Source: Fragum whitleyi
Taxonomy: Eukaryota; Mollusca; Bivalvia; Cardiida; Cardiidae
Direction: 5' to 3'
DNA length: 64,000 nucleotides
NCBI GenBank assembly: GCA_948146395.1
Contig: OX411556.1
Span: 29,463,056 to 29,527,055, forward strand
Numbering within the stretch: the stretch's first letter is position 1; the number at the start of each line of letters is the position of its first letter. The notes beneath the pieces were generated by a model. It ran no database searches. It saw only the letters and a program-made list of their open reading frames with translations, and had not been told where the DNA came from. Positions 12,326-22,249 of this stretch are shown one piece after another. The position numbers and the translations under genes are program-made.

Positions 12326-12746
12326 TAGTGTTTGGCAATCCGTTTAAAATCACAATCGATAATCGGTTATTAGTTGGAAGTGTAAATCAACTAAAGATCG
12401 TATATACAATCGTTTTCTTAGAAATTGATACAGCACTCCCAGTATCATCCTTTAAAGAATAGAATGTGAAAGTTTAGTTAAAACTCATGACTTAAAGACT
12501 CTCTCTGCAGACTTTTCTAGAAACTTCATGGCTCAGCATGAAACCGTTGTAACTGCCTATAAAAGGCAGTTACAACTGATTCAAGCTGAGCCATCAAATT
12601 GATGTCGGTTTCGAAAACAACGCATAATGGCTTTCATTTATACGTTAGGAACTGATTAATTGATTATGAAAATCTTAGTCGATTATCACAATCAGAGCCC
12701 AAACCAACTGATTATCGATTATGATCGATTCATCTGCCAATCACTA
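12326..12746. mobile_element. hAT-like MITE with intact target duplication
   Basis: A 421-bp element flanked by a perfect 8-bp direct repeat CATAAGAC (12318-12325 and 12747-12754). The ends are TAGTGTTTGGCA on the left and, read inward from the right, TAGTGATTGGCA. The match continues inside as AATCGATAATC-type sequence. An 8-bp duplication with TAGTG-type ends is typical of hAT elements. No transposase is encoded. A family C hairpin (12528-12594) lies near its middle. Confidence 0.85.
12528..12594. repeat. short palindrome, family C copy 2, inside the hAT-like MITE
   Basis: The arms are ATGGCTCAGCATGAAACC / GTTGTAACTGCCTATA and the inverted GGCAGTTACAAC...AGCTGAGCCAT. It is the most compact copy, with almost no loop. 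It either inserted into the MITE or forms its core. Confidence 0.85.
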
Positions 12747-12754
12747 CATAAGAC

Positions 12755-12939
12755 TATGCTATATAACATAAAAACGAGGATTTAGCAAAAGAATGTGCTA
12801 AATGTATAGACACAGAGTTCATCCTTGCGCCGAGCCCTCGATATGAATAACACAAAATTTGGATTATGAAACAATTTCCTGTGAAGTTTTTAGTAGAAAA
12901 TCATGTGGTAAGCGAGGAAATTGCCCCTTTTCTCTAAAG
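12755..12939. other. unassigned sequence
   Basis: Nothing is recognised. Confidence 0.3.
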
Positions 12940-13160
12940 GTGTATTTTCAAAACTGAGCTCTGACCTAGATGTTGATTCCATTACTATAGGTTTATGAGT
13001 AAACCTTAAGATCTATGACAAGCACTAAGTTTCATTTGAAAGGTAATTTGTATCTTTATTATGTCTGTTTTATCTATTTTGAAAGAATAGCACGGAAATT
13101 TAACCGTTAAATGTAGAATTCACAGCTCACCGCTCAAAATCTGCCTATACCGTTTATAGG
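12940..13160 (+). repeat. dispersed repeat N, shorter copy
   Basis: It shares a long diverged match with 20166-20460: TTTCAAAACTGAG near the start, TTTGAAAGGTAATTTGTATC in the middle, and TTATCTATTTTGAAAGAAT then TTAACCGTTAAA near the end. This copy lacks about 75 internal bases present in the other. No coding potential; class unknown. Confidence 0.7.
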
Positions 13161-13940
13161 TAAACAAAACGGCAGTAAACAAAACGATATTCCGTGGGAA
13201 TGTTTTAATCGTTCGTTAATGCAATATGAAGTAAATGATTGGTTATTGTCATTATCATATTATGAGGTCAAAAAGTGCCGGAAATCGACTGTTCAATACA
13301 AGATAACTGATATCGAACTCAGCACGAGACCTTTATTTAGAAATGAAGAATTAAAATATTATGGAAAAATATCGTAATAACAACAGGTAAATGGAAATAA
13401 GATAATGTTCGGGAACCCTCGGCGATTCTACGGAATAGATCTCGGGGAAAAATAAAGGCGCAGTCATAAAAGCGCTTTTTATCGCACGTGGGTTTATGTG
13501 ACATCACAAACATTACTGAAGATGAGGTTACGAAAAACAAAATCAACTAACACTTAAAACTTGACATTTTATAATTTGCTAAGTTCTTTTTCTTCAGATT
13601 AAATACGTACAAAAGATCTACATAGATGATCGGAAAGCATTAAAGAAGTTTGTTTTTTTTTTGCTTCAAACGTATTAACCAAAGTACCACCAGAGGCCAA
13701 ATCACCTAAAAAAAAAAATACCAGAAATTACTACACTTACGTCCGATTACAGAAACGTCCGAGCGAGTTTCCGAATGTCTCCCACTCTCAACCCTATTGT
13801 CACCACGGACATTCCTTTTAAAAGATTTACCGAATCTTTCTTTGAAAAATACCAAATTATCTATTCATCAATGCCTATTTAGGCTTATTGGGAAAAATCT
13901 TTAAAAACTCTAGGAAATGATAAACTATGGAATCTAACCG
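13161..13940. other. unassigned sequence
   Basis: No gene is recognised. A small GTAAACAAAACG duplication lies near 13160-13190. The ORF at 13337-13546 has no recognisable domain. Confidence 0.3.
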
Positions 13941-14062
13941 CGTTCAGGATGACAAAACAGTGTGAACTGTATGCAAATTATACCCCGCTTTCCACGCAAG
14001 TACACGTGCAAAGCGGGGTATAATTTTTCAAGCAGTTTGTATCCGTTTGTCGTCCTTAATGC
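13941..14062 (+). repeat. palindromic repeat, family E copy 2
   Basis: The outer arms begin GTTCAGGATGAC and end GTCCTTAATGC. The inner arms are TATACCCCGCTTTCCACG and CGTGCAAAGCGGGGTATA. The inner arms match copy 1 at 2671-2791 closely; the sequence between inner and outer arms has diverged but still pairs. Confidence 0.8.
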
Positions 14063-14914
14063 AGGGCAGGATAGTTCGTAAGAAATCCACAGGCTGGGAA
14101 GGATTGATACGCTTCACTTTTGACAAATTCTAAGAACAGTCAATCATTGTATTTTAACAAAGAACACCGACGTTTTGAATATTGACAGTCAAAAAAGGGC
14201 AATATCTGCGCTTACGCGTGTTAAACTTTGCTTGAACTGCCGCGGACTTTATTGGTCTCAAAGTTTTGCGCGTCCTTAAAACTAAGAACAAGTTGGAGTT
14301 CCAGGTGTCTGATTTGAGAAAAATTAAGACAGTGACCAAAATTTACTGTGAAAGCAAAACATGTCTACGACATAACTGCATTTAATCATATTATTGCCAA
14401 ATCGAGATGAAATCCGCCACCTCTCTTTGTGAAAACATAATAGAAAAGATAGCAATAGAAAGATAAATTGATGAAATGATTGAATAAAATTACTCACTTA
14501 AAATATGCAACTGGATAACTTTATTCTTTTTAAAATGTCGAGCTAATAGAAAATGAATAAAATGCTCGTAAAGTGACTCGAAAATAGCTAGAAAATGCCA
14601 AAAAGCAAGAAACGTCTTGGTATTACTAGGAACCAATTAAACCCAAAGAGGGACTATCTGCATTGACCTCTGTGAAAAAAAAACCTGAAAAAGATATGCG
14701 TTTCATGTACAACCCCTGCTTTCGTCCATTTTACCCGTTTTGACGTTATCTAAGCACGACCAAATAAGTGACGTCATCAAGAGGGTCGCATAGCAATCAC
14801 GTGCAAACAGGCGCGATAAAGAAATTTAACCTAAAACTTTCTCTCAATTTCTTTGCATTATAGAAAAGGAATAATCGGTTATTTTTCGGGTAGAATTAAT
14901 AGATATTTCATTTC
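14063..14914. other. unassigned sequence
   Basis: Nothing is recognised. TGACGTCA occurs at about 14770 but has no gene context. Confidence 0.3.
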
Positions 14915-14984
14915 GTGAACAACAAAAGCAATATTTTCACGAGTGGGTTCCGCCACTCGTGAAAATATGTTTTTTGTTGTTCAC
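14915..14984. repeat. single long hairpin
   Basis: The arms are GTGAACAACAAAAGCAATAT then TTTCACGAGTGG, and the inverted CCACTCGTGAAAATAT...TTGTTGTTCAC, around a loop of about 5 bases (GTTCC). It resembles none of the other palindrome families here. Confidence 0.85.
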
Positions 14985-15246
14985 ACAATATAAATATAAA
15001 TCGATCTTACTTTTAAACAAACGATTATTCACGTACTTGAAAAGGAGATTCGGTCCAGCAGAGGTCATCAAGAGTGCATATTTCAAAAACAGTAATGGAA
15101 GAAGACTAAAAAAAATATAATCATGCTAGATTCAGAAAATATAAATAATGCGAATATTTTCGGTCCGTGTAAGCCTGTGTAGACTGACCAGGGTCGATAT
15201 TTAATCGCATAATATCCAGATTGTCCCTTTTTGTATAACGGATCAC
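14985..15246. other. unassigned sequence
   Basis: Nothing is recognised. Confidence 0.3.
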
Positions 15247-15330
15247 ATATCGATGGCTCAGCGCGAAACAGTTGTAACTACCTATATGTTTATAGGCAGT
15301 AACAACTGTTTTGCGCTTAGCCTTCGATAT
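15247..15330. repeat. short palindrome, family C copy 3
   Basis: The arms are ATATCGATGGCTCAGCGCGA / AACAGTTGTAACTACCTATA and the inverted TATAGGCAGTAACAAC...GCGCTTAGCC, bounded by CGATAT. It ends about 38 bp before the 858-bp TIR element. Confidence 0.85.
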
Positions 15331-15368
15331 ACATGTATACACTTTAATATTGACCAAGCATTTATATA

Positions 15369-16226
15369 CTAGTCAAAACTTCTAACCGGCCACTTTAAAA
15401 ACAAAGATAATTTTTTCCGTGGTGTTTGGATTTTCGTGAAATTTGCTATGTGGATTTTTAAGCAATTTTCCAGATGATTTTGGCGAAAAGTTACCGTTAG
15501 ATCATTGAATTTAAAGCGCAACATGAAAAAAGCTCAAAAAGCTCTAAATTCACACAGAGCTCAAAATATTGTCAATGTAGCAATTTTTGTCTCATGGGTC
15601 GTTAGCTGCATTATAGACTAGGAAAAAAACCTTGAAATGTTCGATAATTGTGCGCGGCATATGGCCCTAGAAAAAGGTGATAGAGCTTATGTATGCAGAA
15701 AAACGGTTCCTAAAAACAACACCTAAAACACGTTTTCTTCAAAGACGCATAAAATATAGCCTGATAATTCCCGTTGAGCTTCAAAATGTAGGATATGTGA
15801 AAAAAATCAGTTTGATACATCGTTTTTTCACACCAGACCATATTTGAGCATATTCGCTAGATAAAATGGTTTGCCGGTTGAATTTAAACACCATTTTACC
15901 ATGCCTCCTATTCTTTCTGTTGTTACTGTTGTCAAAGGTCACACAAAATTGACACTGTTTTCCAATTTTTTTCTTGGTCTGGGTTGCAGCTAACGATTTG
16001 CGGACTTTGATTTGTTGAAAGTGTAATATCCCGAGCTCTTTTCAGATTTAGAGCCTTTTGAGCTTTTCCTTTATTACACATCCAAATTTGTTAACTATTG
16101 GTAAATCGTAATGGAAATCCATGTACATTATGCTTAAAAATTCACACATCAAATTTCATTTAAATGTCATAACTTCAAAAAAAGTTATCGTCATTTTTAA
16201 AGTGGCCGGTTAGGACTTTTGGCCAG
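15369..16226. mobile_element. 858-bp non-autonomous element with TA duplications
   Basis: The left end reads CTAGTCAAAACTTCTAACC then GGCCACTTTAAAAA. The right end, read inward, is CTGGCCAAAAGTCCTAACC then GGCCACTTTAAAAA. Both ends are flanked by TA (15367-15368 and 16227-16228), as in Tc1/mariner-type insertions. Further in, GCTCAAAAAGCTCTAAAT (about 15534) pairs with its inverted form near 16045, and GTTAGCTGCA near 15601 pairs with TGCAGCTAAC near 15985, so the inverted repeat extends deep inside. No transposase ORF. Confidence 0.8.
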
Positions 16227-16820
16227 TATATGTTTGTCATTCTACTCACAAGAATAAGGTTGGGGTGTGGCGGGAGGTTAAAAAACAAAAACATTACCTC
16301 ATAACATAATTGACATATCCATACTTTCACAGTCCCATAAACCCGCCCGATCGTCTCCAGGAACAATTGAAGCCCACAATGGTAGGATGTACGATCGGAC
16401 CCGAGACTATATAGTCGAGCCCCGAATGGGAACCCGTACAGATGTGACGAAATAAGGATTAAACCATGTGCCACTGTCTCGGGACCACACTGATAATAGA
16501 CCTGACGTCTTATCAAACACCCTACACTCACCAAAAATAAGCCGTTTGACGGATTAAGAAATTATTCAAATTAATATAAATTGTTCGTTTCAATGTGGGT
16601 TTAACAACCTTTTTTAACATTTTCTCACATCAGTACTAAGTACCACGACATCCTTTTCTGGCCGAATGGTGGAAGATAATTGACGATACCTTCCACGACC
16701 CGGAGCATGCAAAGGACCCTATGAGATCCGGCTTGCTACAAACTGCGCTTTGAGAACGGCATTCCACATTCAGAAGTCGAGTTGAAGTACAGGCCATCAA
16801 TCGCGCTCACAATAAGAAAC
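16227..16820. other. unassigned sequence
   Basis: The largest ORF (minus strand, 16175-16534, 119 codons) begins in unique DNA and runs into the right end of the preceding element. It has no recognisable domain and is probably spurious. Nothing else is identified. Confidence 0.35.
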
Positions 16821-16985
16821 CTAGGGAAGTGGACCCGTAATAGTTCCGCAACGTTTCGGAAGTAATGAACTTTAACAGCGTTAACCGAGGTTTCTTAATG
16901 ATTTTCATTAGGAAACCTCGGCCAACGTTGTGAAAGAGCATGCGTTCTGAAATGTTGCGGAAACTTTTACGGGTCTACTACCTTA
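16821..16985. repeat. palindromic repeat, family D copy 1
   Basis: The ends are AGTGGACCCGTAATAGTTCC and the inverted form ACGGGTCTACTACCTTAA. Inner arms: GTTAACCGAGGTTTCTTAAT and ATTAGGAAACCTCGGCCAAC around a short centre. A family C hairpin follows within a few bases. Confidence 0.85.
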
Positions 16986-16990
16986 AAAAA

Positions 16991-17074
16991 GATATCGTCG
17001 GCTCAACGTGAAACTGTTGTAACTGCCTATATGTTTAAAGGCAGTTACATCTTTTTCATGCTGAACCATGTATT
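16991..17074. repeat. short palindrome, family C copy 4
   Basis: The arms are GATATCGTCGGCTCAACGTG / AAACTGTTGTAACTGCCTAT and the inverted AGGCAGTTACATC...CATGCTGAACC. It is more diverged than the other three and abuts family D copy 1. Confidence 0.8.
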
Positions 17075-17552
17075 TCATCCAGCGTGAGTGTTTTCTAAAA
17101 TTGTACGGATATTTAGTGTGGAAGAATGACCAATATACTTAAAGTAAATATACGGAACTAGATAAAACCCCGACCCTATTCAATATGCGAAGGCTGCATA
17201 GCCTGCATATATTGGAAAAGACATGCGTTCAGAAGTCAAAGTTGTTTGGTACGTTTAATTTGAGGACCATGATCACCTGAGATTCCTTTACCTCTTCGAT
17301 ACCATTAGATACATATTGTACCCTTTTCTATACTTTCTGGTGAGCCTGTTCAAGAGATGAATATTTTTTTTAAAATTCCCATTTTCCCCTTCATAACTAG
17401 AGTATCTCAATTTTTACAACAAGATCATCTGTTTGAGCAAGAATATTGACTTTAGGCAAAAACAGAAATTTTCTCTGAGAACTGAACTAAAGACCCGTTT
17501 TGATCTAGTCACAATACAATGATTAAGCTACTTTTTTTTAAAAAAAGTTCAA
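17075..17552. other. unassigned sequence
   Basis: Nothing is recognised. Confidence 0.3.
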
Positions 17553-17613
17553 TTTAAAGTAGTGGACCCGTTCTGAAACATTTCGTAATTCATGATCTTT
17601 CACAATTTTGACC
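17553..17613 (+). repeat. half copy of palindrome family D
   Basis: Only the left arm is present: AAAGTAGTGGACCCGTTCTG followed by AAACATTTCG and CATGATCTTTCACAAT, then TTGACC. The match stops about where the palindrome centre would lie. Confidence 0.7.
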
Positions 17614-17986
17614 AAGGTCATATTATAAATGTGAAATTTTGAATGTGTAAGTTCAAAAGCGGCTATTTAGTGACGCATCCAAGACATAGACCACGTACGT
17701 GGGCGGGGAAGCAAAGAAAGGCAAATTCGACAACGTTTCAGGCAATCTCATACTGCTCGCATCCCTTTAATGGGCCTGACATACCAACTTGAAGAAAGAA
17801 TCTAAATCCAATTTGCAGAGATGTGGAATTTCTATACCCGACTCGTCCTACAAGGGCTTTTCTACTTGCGGGCAAGTACTTTTTTCTAGGCCACTTGTCC
17901 GTTGACAAATGAATACCAGAGAAAATCTTAATACAGTACTAAACAGATCTAGATGAAGTCATCCTTTTGTTTGTGTCAAAGGGAAG
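17614..17986. other. unassigned sequence
   Basis: Nothing is recognised. Confidence 0.3.
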
Positions 17987-18051
17987 AAAACATTGTCTTT
18001 CATGAAGAAAATGCTGGGTTACAGCATTTTCTTCACTAAAAACAATATTTT
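17987..18051. repeat. single hairpin
   Basis: The core arms GAAGAAAATGCTG and CAGCATTTTCTTC surround a 5-base loop (GGTTA). The flanks AAAACATTGT and ACAATATTTTC extend the pairing. Confidence 0.8.
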
Positions 18052-18476
18052 CTAAATATTTATCTACCTACTTTTTTGTGGACAAGTTCACTTTAATCCT
18101 GGACAAACGGAATTCATATTGCACCGACTCATTATCTAAGCCATTTTTTTCTAGAAATACGAGGGAAAAATTAGCTTTGAAAATGAGCCTGTGCATGACA
18201 ATTTCTCTTACAAGTGTGTATCGATCAGACTCGGATCAGCCTGGCCATCTGAGTGTTCATCTGTAAATAAAACCGTCTTTACGAGTGATGGACAATCGCA
18301 AAACGCATATTTTAATTTGAACAAAGCTGTAGCTACGAAGCTACGCACTCCCACTGACGACTTCCTTCGTGGAAAATACATTAAACCATTCCAAATACTC
18401 TTTTTAAGCCTGACAATCTTTAAAATTTGAAATAAATAAAGAAAAAAGTTCTCCTCTTCTCATAATTATATGGACA
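18052..18476. other. unassigned sequence
   Basis: Two overlapping plus-strand ORFs (18078-18430) have no recognisable domain and are judged spurious. Confidence 0.3.
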
Positions 18477-18628
18477 AGCTGAACTTACGAGGGTTTGGTT
18501 ACAAACCTACGCTTTACGGTCTCAAGTTAATTAAGTCGACTATCCTAAGAAGTAAATAATAATGAACAAAGACTGATTTACCTTAACCTTAAGTGCATTG
18601 ACCCGTTACTTAGGCTCCGCCCTGCCAG
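18477..18628 (-). mobile_element. half copy of TIR element G
   Basis: Read on the minus strand it begins with the element G end CTGGCAGGGCGGAGCCTAAG and follows the left half of the 8101-8451 copy, ending at ACCCTCGTAAG then TTCAGC. That is the centre of the full palindrome, so exactly one arm is present. Confidence 0.75.
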
Positions 18629-18750
18629 GGGAAAAGCGTTGATTATATATTATAGGAGGGACCAGAAACGCTATTAAAAAGAAAACAAAATATGCAGTTA
18701 TATAGCTACATGCACCGTATGTTCATGATAAATTCTTCGAATGAGCTATT

Positions 18751-18910
18751 TTAATGGTAGTTTACCCGTAAAGGTTTCGCAACATTTCGGAATAAAAAAC
18801 CTTTAACGGTGAAAACCGAGATTTTCTTCTGACTTCACTAGGAAACCTCAGTTATCATTGTTGAAGTTTTTGACTTCCGAATCGTTGCGGAACTATTACG
18901 TGTCTACTAT
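18751..18910. repeat. palindromic repeat, family D copy 2
   Basis: Ends with GTAGTTTACCCGTAAAGGTT and the inverted form near GGAACTATTACGTGTCTACT. Inner arms carry GAAAACCGAGATTTTC and GGAAACCTCAGTTATC. It is more diverged than copies 1, 3 and 4. Confidence 0.7.
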
Positions 18911-19080
18911 CTGAACATCCAGATTAGCAGAGAAAATGATATTTCCTAGCATTTAGCAAGCTTACGATCACAATATTTTAGCCCAATTTATGTGCCAAAG
19001 AAGTTTTGTTCAGTTTAGAAAATTTGTAAGACGAATCAGCCTTCACGGTAGAAATGAACCATTCTTAAACGATCCGACAA

Positions 19081-19125
19081 GATGTCGTAACTACAGTTTT
19101 TTTCACCAGCTGTAGTTACGGCATT
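19081..19125. repeat. small hairpin
   Basis: GATGTCGTAACTACAG pairs with CTGTAGTTACGGCAT across a T-rich loop. It resembles family C only in containing GTAACT, so it is kept separate. Confidence 0.65.
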
Positions 19126-19391
19126 TTTATCGCTAATACAATAGCTCCAAATAAAATTATATAACATGGAAGGAGGAGGGGAGATGGGGGGGGATTGAAA
19201 CAGTCTGAATTATTTTACCATGAACAAATGTCGAATTCCACACGATCAGTACTAAAGGTCTTCAATGATGGTAGTTCTTATCATGTCAAATAGACAAAAA
19301 TCAGCATAACTGTATCTTATCAATGAGAAACCACCATATATAGATAAAATGGTGGAATACTTGACAGGATTAGTACGGGTCACGATAAAAC

Positions 19392-19620
19392 GCGTCCCGT
19401 TGACGTTTTCGCATTACAGTCAAACTTGTGGACCCGTTGACGTTCCCGCATTACAGTCAAATTTGCGGACCCGTATTAGTTCTGCAACATTTCGGAACTC
19501 ATGATCTTTCACAATGTTGACCGAGGTTTCCTAATGAAAATCATTAGGAAAACTCGGTCAACATTCTTAAGGTTAATTTCTTTCGAAACGTTGCGGAACT
19601 ATTACGGTTCCTCTTCCTTA
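19392..19620. repeat. palindromic repeat, family D copy 3, with duplicated left flank
   Basis: The palindrome lies at about 19461-19620: GCGGACCCGTATTAGTTC at the left, inner arms TGTTGACCGAGGTTTCCTAA and GGAAAACTCGGTCAACA, and the right end TTGCGGAACTATTACGG. Immediately to the left the sequence CCCGTTGACGTT...CATTACAGTCAAA is present twice with a 37-bp period. Confidence 0.8.
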
Positions 19621-19911
19621 AAACAATGATAATTTCCATTGAGTCTAATGATGCTCGAGCCCATTCAAATGGATTCCAACAACATAAGATTCAATAACAA
19701 TTTTCGTTTAAGAATGTCCGAATCTTTGGGGATTTTCTTTACGACGAAGCGACTTTTTTTCATGAATGCTTTCTAAAAGTGGTCGCTTGAGCAGTGTCGA
19801 CTGTATTTGTATGTTTGTGCTAACGCTACTTTCAACAGTTTTTTGAGATAACACAGAGACTTTAGAACCTTACCGTGGATTTCGCGTGATTCTTACCCCA
19901 GTACTATAGGT
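19621..19911. other. unassigned sequence
   Basis: Nothing is recognised. Confidence 0.3.
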
Positions 19912-20098
19912 GTATACCCGGCGGCGGCACTCATTCTTTCCGACTATCTGTCTCTCACCAATGGGTTGATAATCGCAGACCTGTGTGATATAGTAGCTGG
20001 AGATTAGGAAAGGATGTGGTGGTTGTACTGTTGAGAGAAATACCAGGAAACCATTGTTAGGTGCTCCAGCCGCCGCGATATAACTGAAAAAATGTTGA

Positions 20099-20100
<2 letters not shown>
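19912..20100 (+). mobile_element. tRNA-derived SINE, copy 1, 5'-truncated
   Basis: It begins within the end of the tRNA-like head (CCCGGCGGCGGCAC) and continues through the conserved body: TTGATAATCGCAGACCTGTG, AAAGGATGTGGTGG, then CTCCAGCCGCCGCGATATAA. It ends GAAAAAATGTTGAAATC. The same body is at 28291-28760, 30176-30449 (minus strand) and 35857-36130. Confidence 0.85.

Positions 20101-20160
<60 letters not shown>
20095..20160 (+). repeat. (AATC)n microsatellite at a SINE tail
   Basis: About sixteen AATC units directly follow the SINE body. The minus-strand SINE at 30176-30449 has a short tail of the same unit (ATTGATTGATCG on the plus strand), so the tract is the SINE tail, lengthened. 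Confidence 0.95.
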
Positions 20161-20165
20161 CTACA

Positions 20166-20460
20166 TGTGTATTTCAAAACTGAGTTCTGACGTAGGCGTT
20201 GAGTCCATTACCGCAGGTATATCGGGTATATTAAAAAATATGATAGGAATTGAACGTGATACCTCCTTTTCAACTTTGAAAGTACACAAATGAGTCAACC
20301 TAACGATCTTAGACAAGCAAAACGTTTGATTTGAAAGGTAATTTGTATCATTGTTAGGTATTGTTTAAGTCTGTTTATCTATTTTGAAAGAATGGCAAGG
20401 GAACTTAACCGTTAAAGGTAGATCTCACGGCTCAACGCGCAAAAACTACATATACCACAG
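20166..20460 (+). repeat. dispersed repeat N, longer copy
   Basis: Partner of 12940-13160, with about 75 extra internal bases (about 20228-20300). Both copies end with TTAACCGTTAAA followed by CACRGCTCA. Class unknown. Confidence 0.7.
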
Positions 20461-20755
20461 TATCATGTCAATCCTTCAGATACTCGTGCCTCTTGGGTAA
20501 TTCATAGATCGCTACTGTCAATGAAAAGAAAATAGAATAACCAATCAAATCACTTATTTATAACTAGATGACTATTGGCCTCAATCACTTCTCCCATTTC
20601 GCTTAAAAATTGTAGACAGGTGTCTAAAAGACGTAGTTACAACTTGAATAATTGTAGATACGGCTATTATGTCGCTTTCTAAAGATCTGCTTTTTATTGG
20701 CGTGACCGCATAATTTGCTGATAAAAGACGTCTTATTGTCTGAGGGATGTACCAT
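20461..20755. other. unassigned sequence
   Basis: Nothing is recognised. Confidence 0.3.
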
Positions 20756-20960
20756 AACGAAGGTAATTGGGTCGATCTGAGATTAATTAATAATTAATGC
20801 AGGGGGAGGGGAAGGGGAAGGATAGGTGGCAAATGTTGTTTAGAGAGTTTGACGAGTGTGTCGTGACGGAGGTCATTGGCTAGAGCTAGCGATCAATTAA
20901 TTTTTGATCCATGGGGGTGAGAGGGAGGGGTGGGGGATGAATGTTGTTAAGAAAGCCGGC
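20756..20960 (+). repeat. two-unit tandem duplication, about 109 bp
   Basis: Diverged units start at 20756 (AACGAAGGTAATTGGGTCGA) and 20865 (GACGGAGGTCATTGGCTAGA). Both run through ATCAATTAAT-like sequence, a purine-rich GGGGGAGGGG stretch and AATGTTGTT. The ORF at 20904-21119 lies partly in it and is not supported. Confidence 0.65.
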
Positions 20961-21416
20961 CACGACATCGATGAAACTTCCAATACAATTTACTCGAAGT
21001 TGCCCTTGCGACCGACTGCCATGAACCTTTTATCATTCTTTGGTGGACGTTTTTACGTTTACCAGTGTCAGTGCATGATAAAAATCCGGTCAGATGTTCA
21101 TAGCTTTTCAAAAAAGTAGTACGAACTTGGGTTCAGCTTTCTTTTCTCCAAGACTTGTTTCCAATTATAGTATAATTTGACCCGTAAGGCGACACGGAAC
21201 AATCTAGGAAGTGCGCAAAGTGGCGATGTTAGTCAGTCTGCGCAGATTCCTCAGACTGATTTAGATCGAAACTTTTTTGTACTTTGATCATTTTCTGAAA
21301 CTATAATGGTCATTCTACATTCCTGTGAAAGATTTTTTTGAAATGCTAGCCCGAGTGATTTTACAGCAACCGATCTCGTTTTCACCAGTTATTTAAATTG
21401 ATCCCAGATGATTTTT
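20961..21416. other. unassigned sequence
   Basis: Nothing is recognised. Confidence 0.3.
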
Positions 21417-21720
21417 TATGCCCCCGATAGGGAGGCATCATAAATTTGACTTGTCCGTCCGTCCGTCCGTCTGTCCGTCTGTCCGTCCGTCCGTCCGTCA
21501 TTCCGTCCAAAAACTTTAACATTGGCCATAACTTCCTTATTACTTAACATATTCGCATCATACTTTACCACAACATTCCTTGGTAATTACCTTTCTGTAG
21601 GCACATACTTTGGTGACCTTGACCCCTGGATGACCTTGACCCTCAACATAGATTGGCCATAATTTAAAATCAAAGCGGTGTCGGGGGCATTGTCATCTTA
21701 CAGTGACAGCTCTTGTTTTT
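21417..21720 (+). mobile_element. TGCCCCCGA-ended repeat with (TCCG)n
   Basis: It starts TATGCCCCCGATAGGGAGGC and ends GTGTCGGGGGCATTGTCATC, so the termini are inverted (TGCCCCCGA / TCGGGGGCA). After the start comes a (TCCG)n tract (21452-21507). Then come GGCCATAACTTCCTTATTAC and two TGACCTTGACC-type stretches. This is a familiar layout in mollusc genomes, from general knowledge. It encodes nothing. Confidence 0.7.
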
Positions 21721-22247
21721 GAATGACAATTGAATTGATAAAATATTGCACACTCCAATGAAAGCATTTTAAGTACACAGATATTTACACGAAATGGTCC
21801 CCAATAATATCTTAATTTTTTTTTATTAAATAAGACAAAAAACAAACAAAACAAAAAAAAAACACAAAAAAAACATGGAGGTATGAAGGGAATTTCAAAC
21901 CAACTTTAAATATAAATTCACCATGTACATTTTAGTGTATTTTCAATGTGGACTTACGGCTGATGACATGAAATTAAAAGAAATAAAGAGAAGATGTTTC
22001 AATTAATATATACATAAAACTAAAAACAAAATCACACTCATCTATGATTCAGTTTCGGTTTTTTTAACGGTTAGATTAGGTTAAGTTTCATCAGTATAGT
22101 GATCGCTCAATAGGGATGGTCTCTTTTTCAAGATCCCATGTATTTATTTTGAATGTTTAAGTTTCTCTCCAAACTCAGGGGACTGAAAACAATCAAACTT
22201 TTTCCCTACACTTGTCAATATTTTTGTCCCTTTGTTTATATGCCAGA
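21721..22247. other. unassigned sequence
   Basis: AT-rich, with A-rich low complexity near 21830-21875. Nothing else is recognised. Confidence 0.3.
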
Positions 22248-22249
22248 TA

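Noticed and set aside
14765..14780. GTGACGTCAT (CRE-like) site
   Set aside because: No gene or promoter is visible nearby; short motifs like this occur by chance.
16175..16534. 119-codon minus-strand ORF
   Set aside because: It runs into the end of the 858-bp transposable element, has no recognisable domain and lacks gene context.
11695..17074. CRISPR-like array
   Set aside because: Family C copies are few, irregularly spaced palindromes in eukaryotic DNA; there are no spacers of uniform length.
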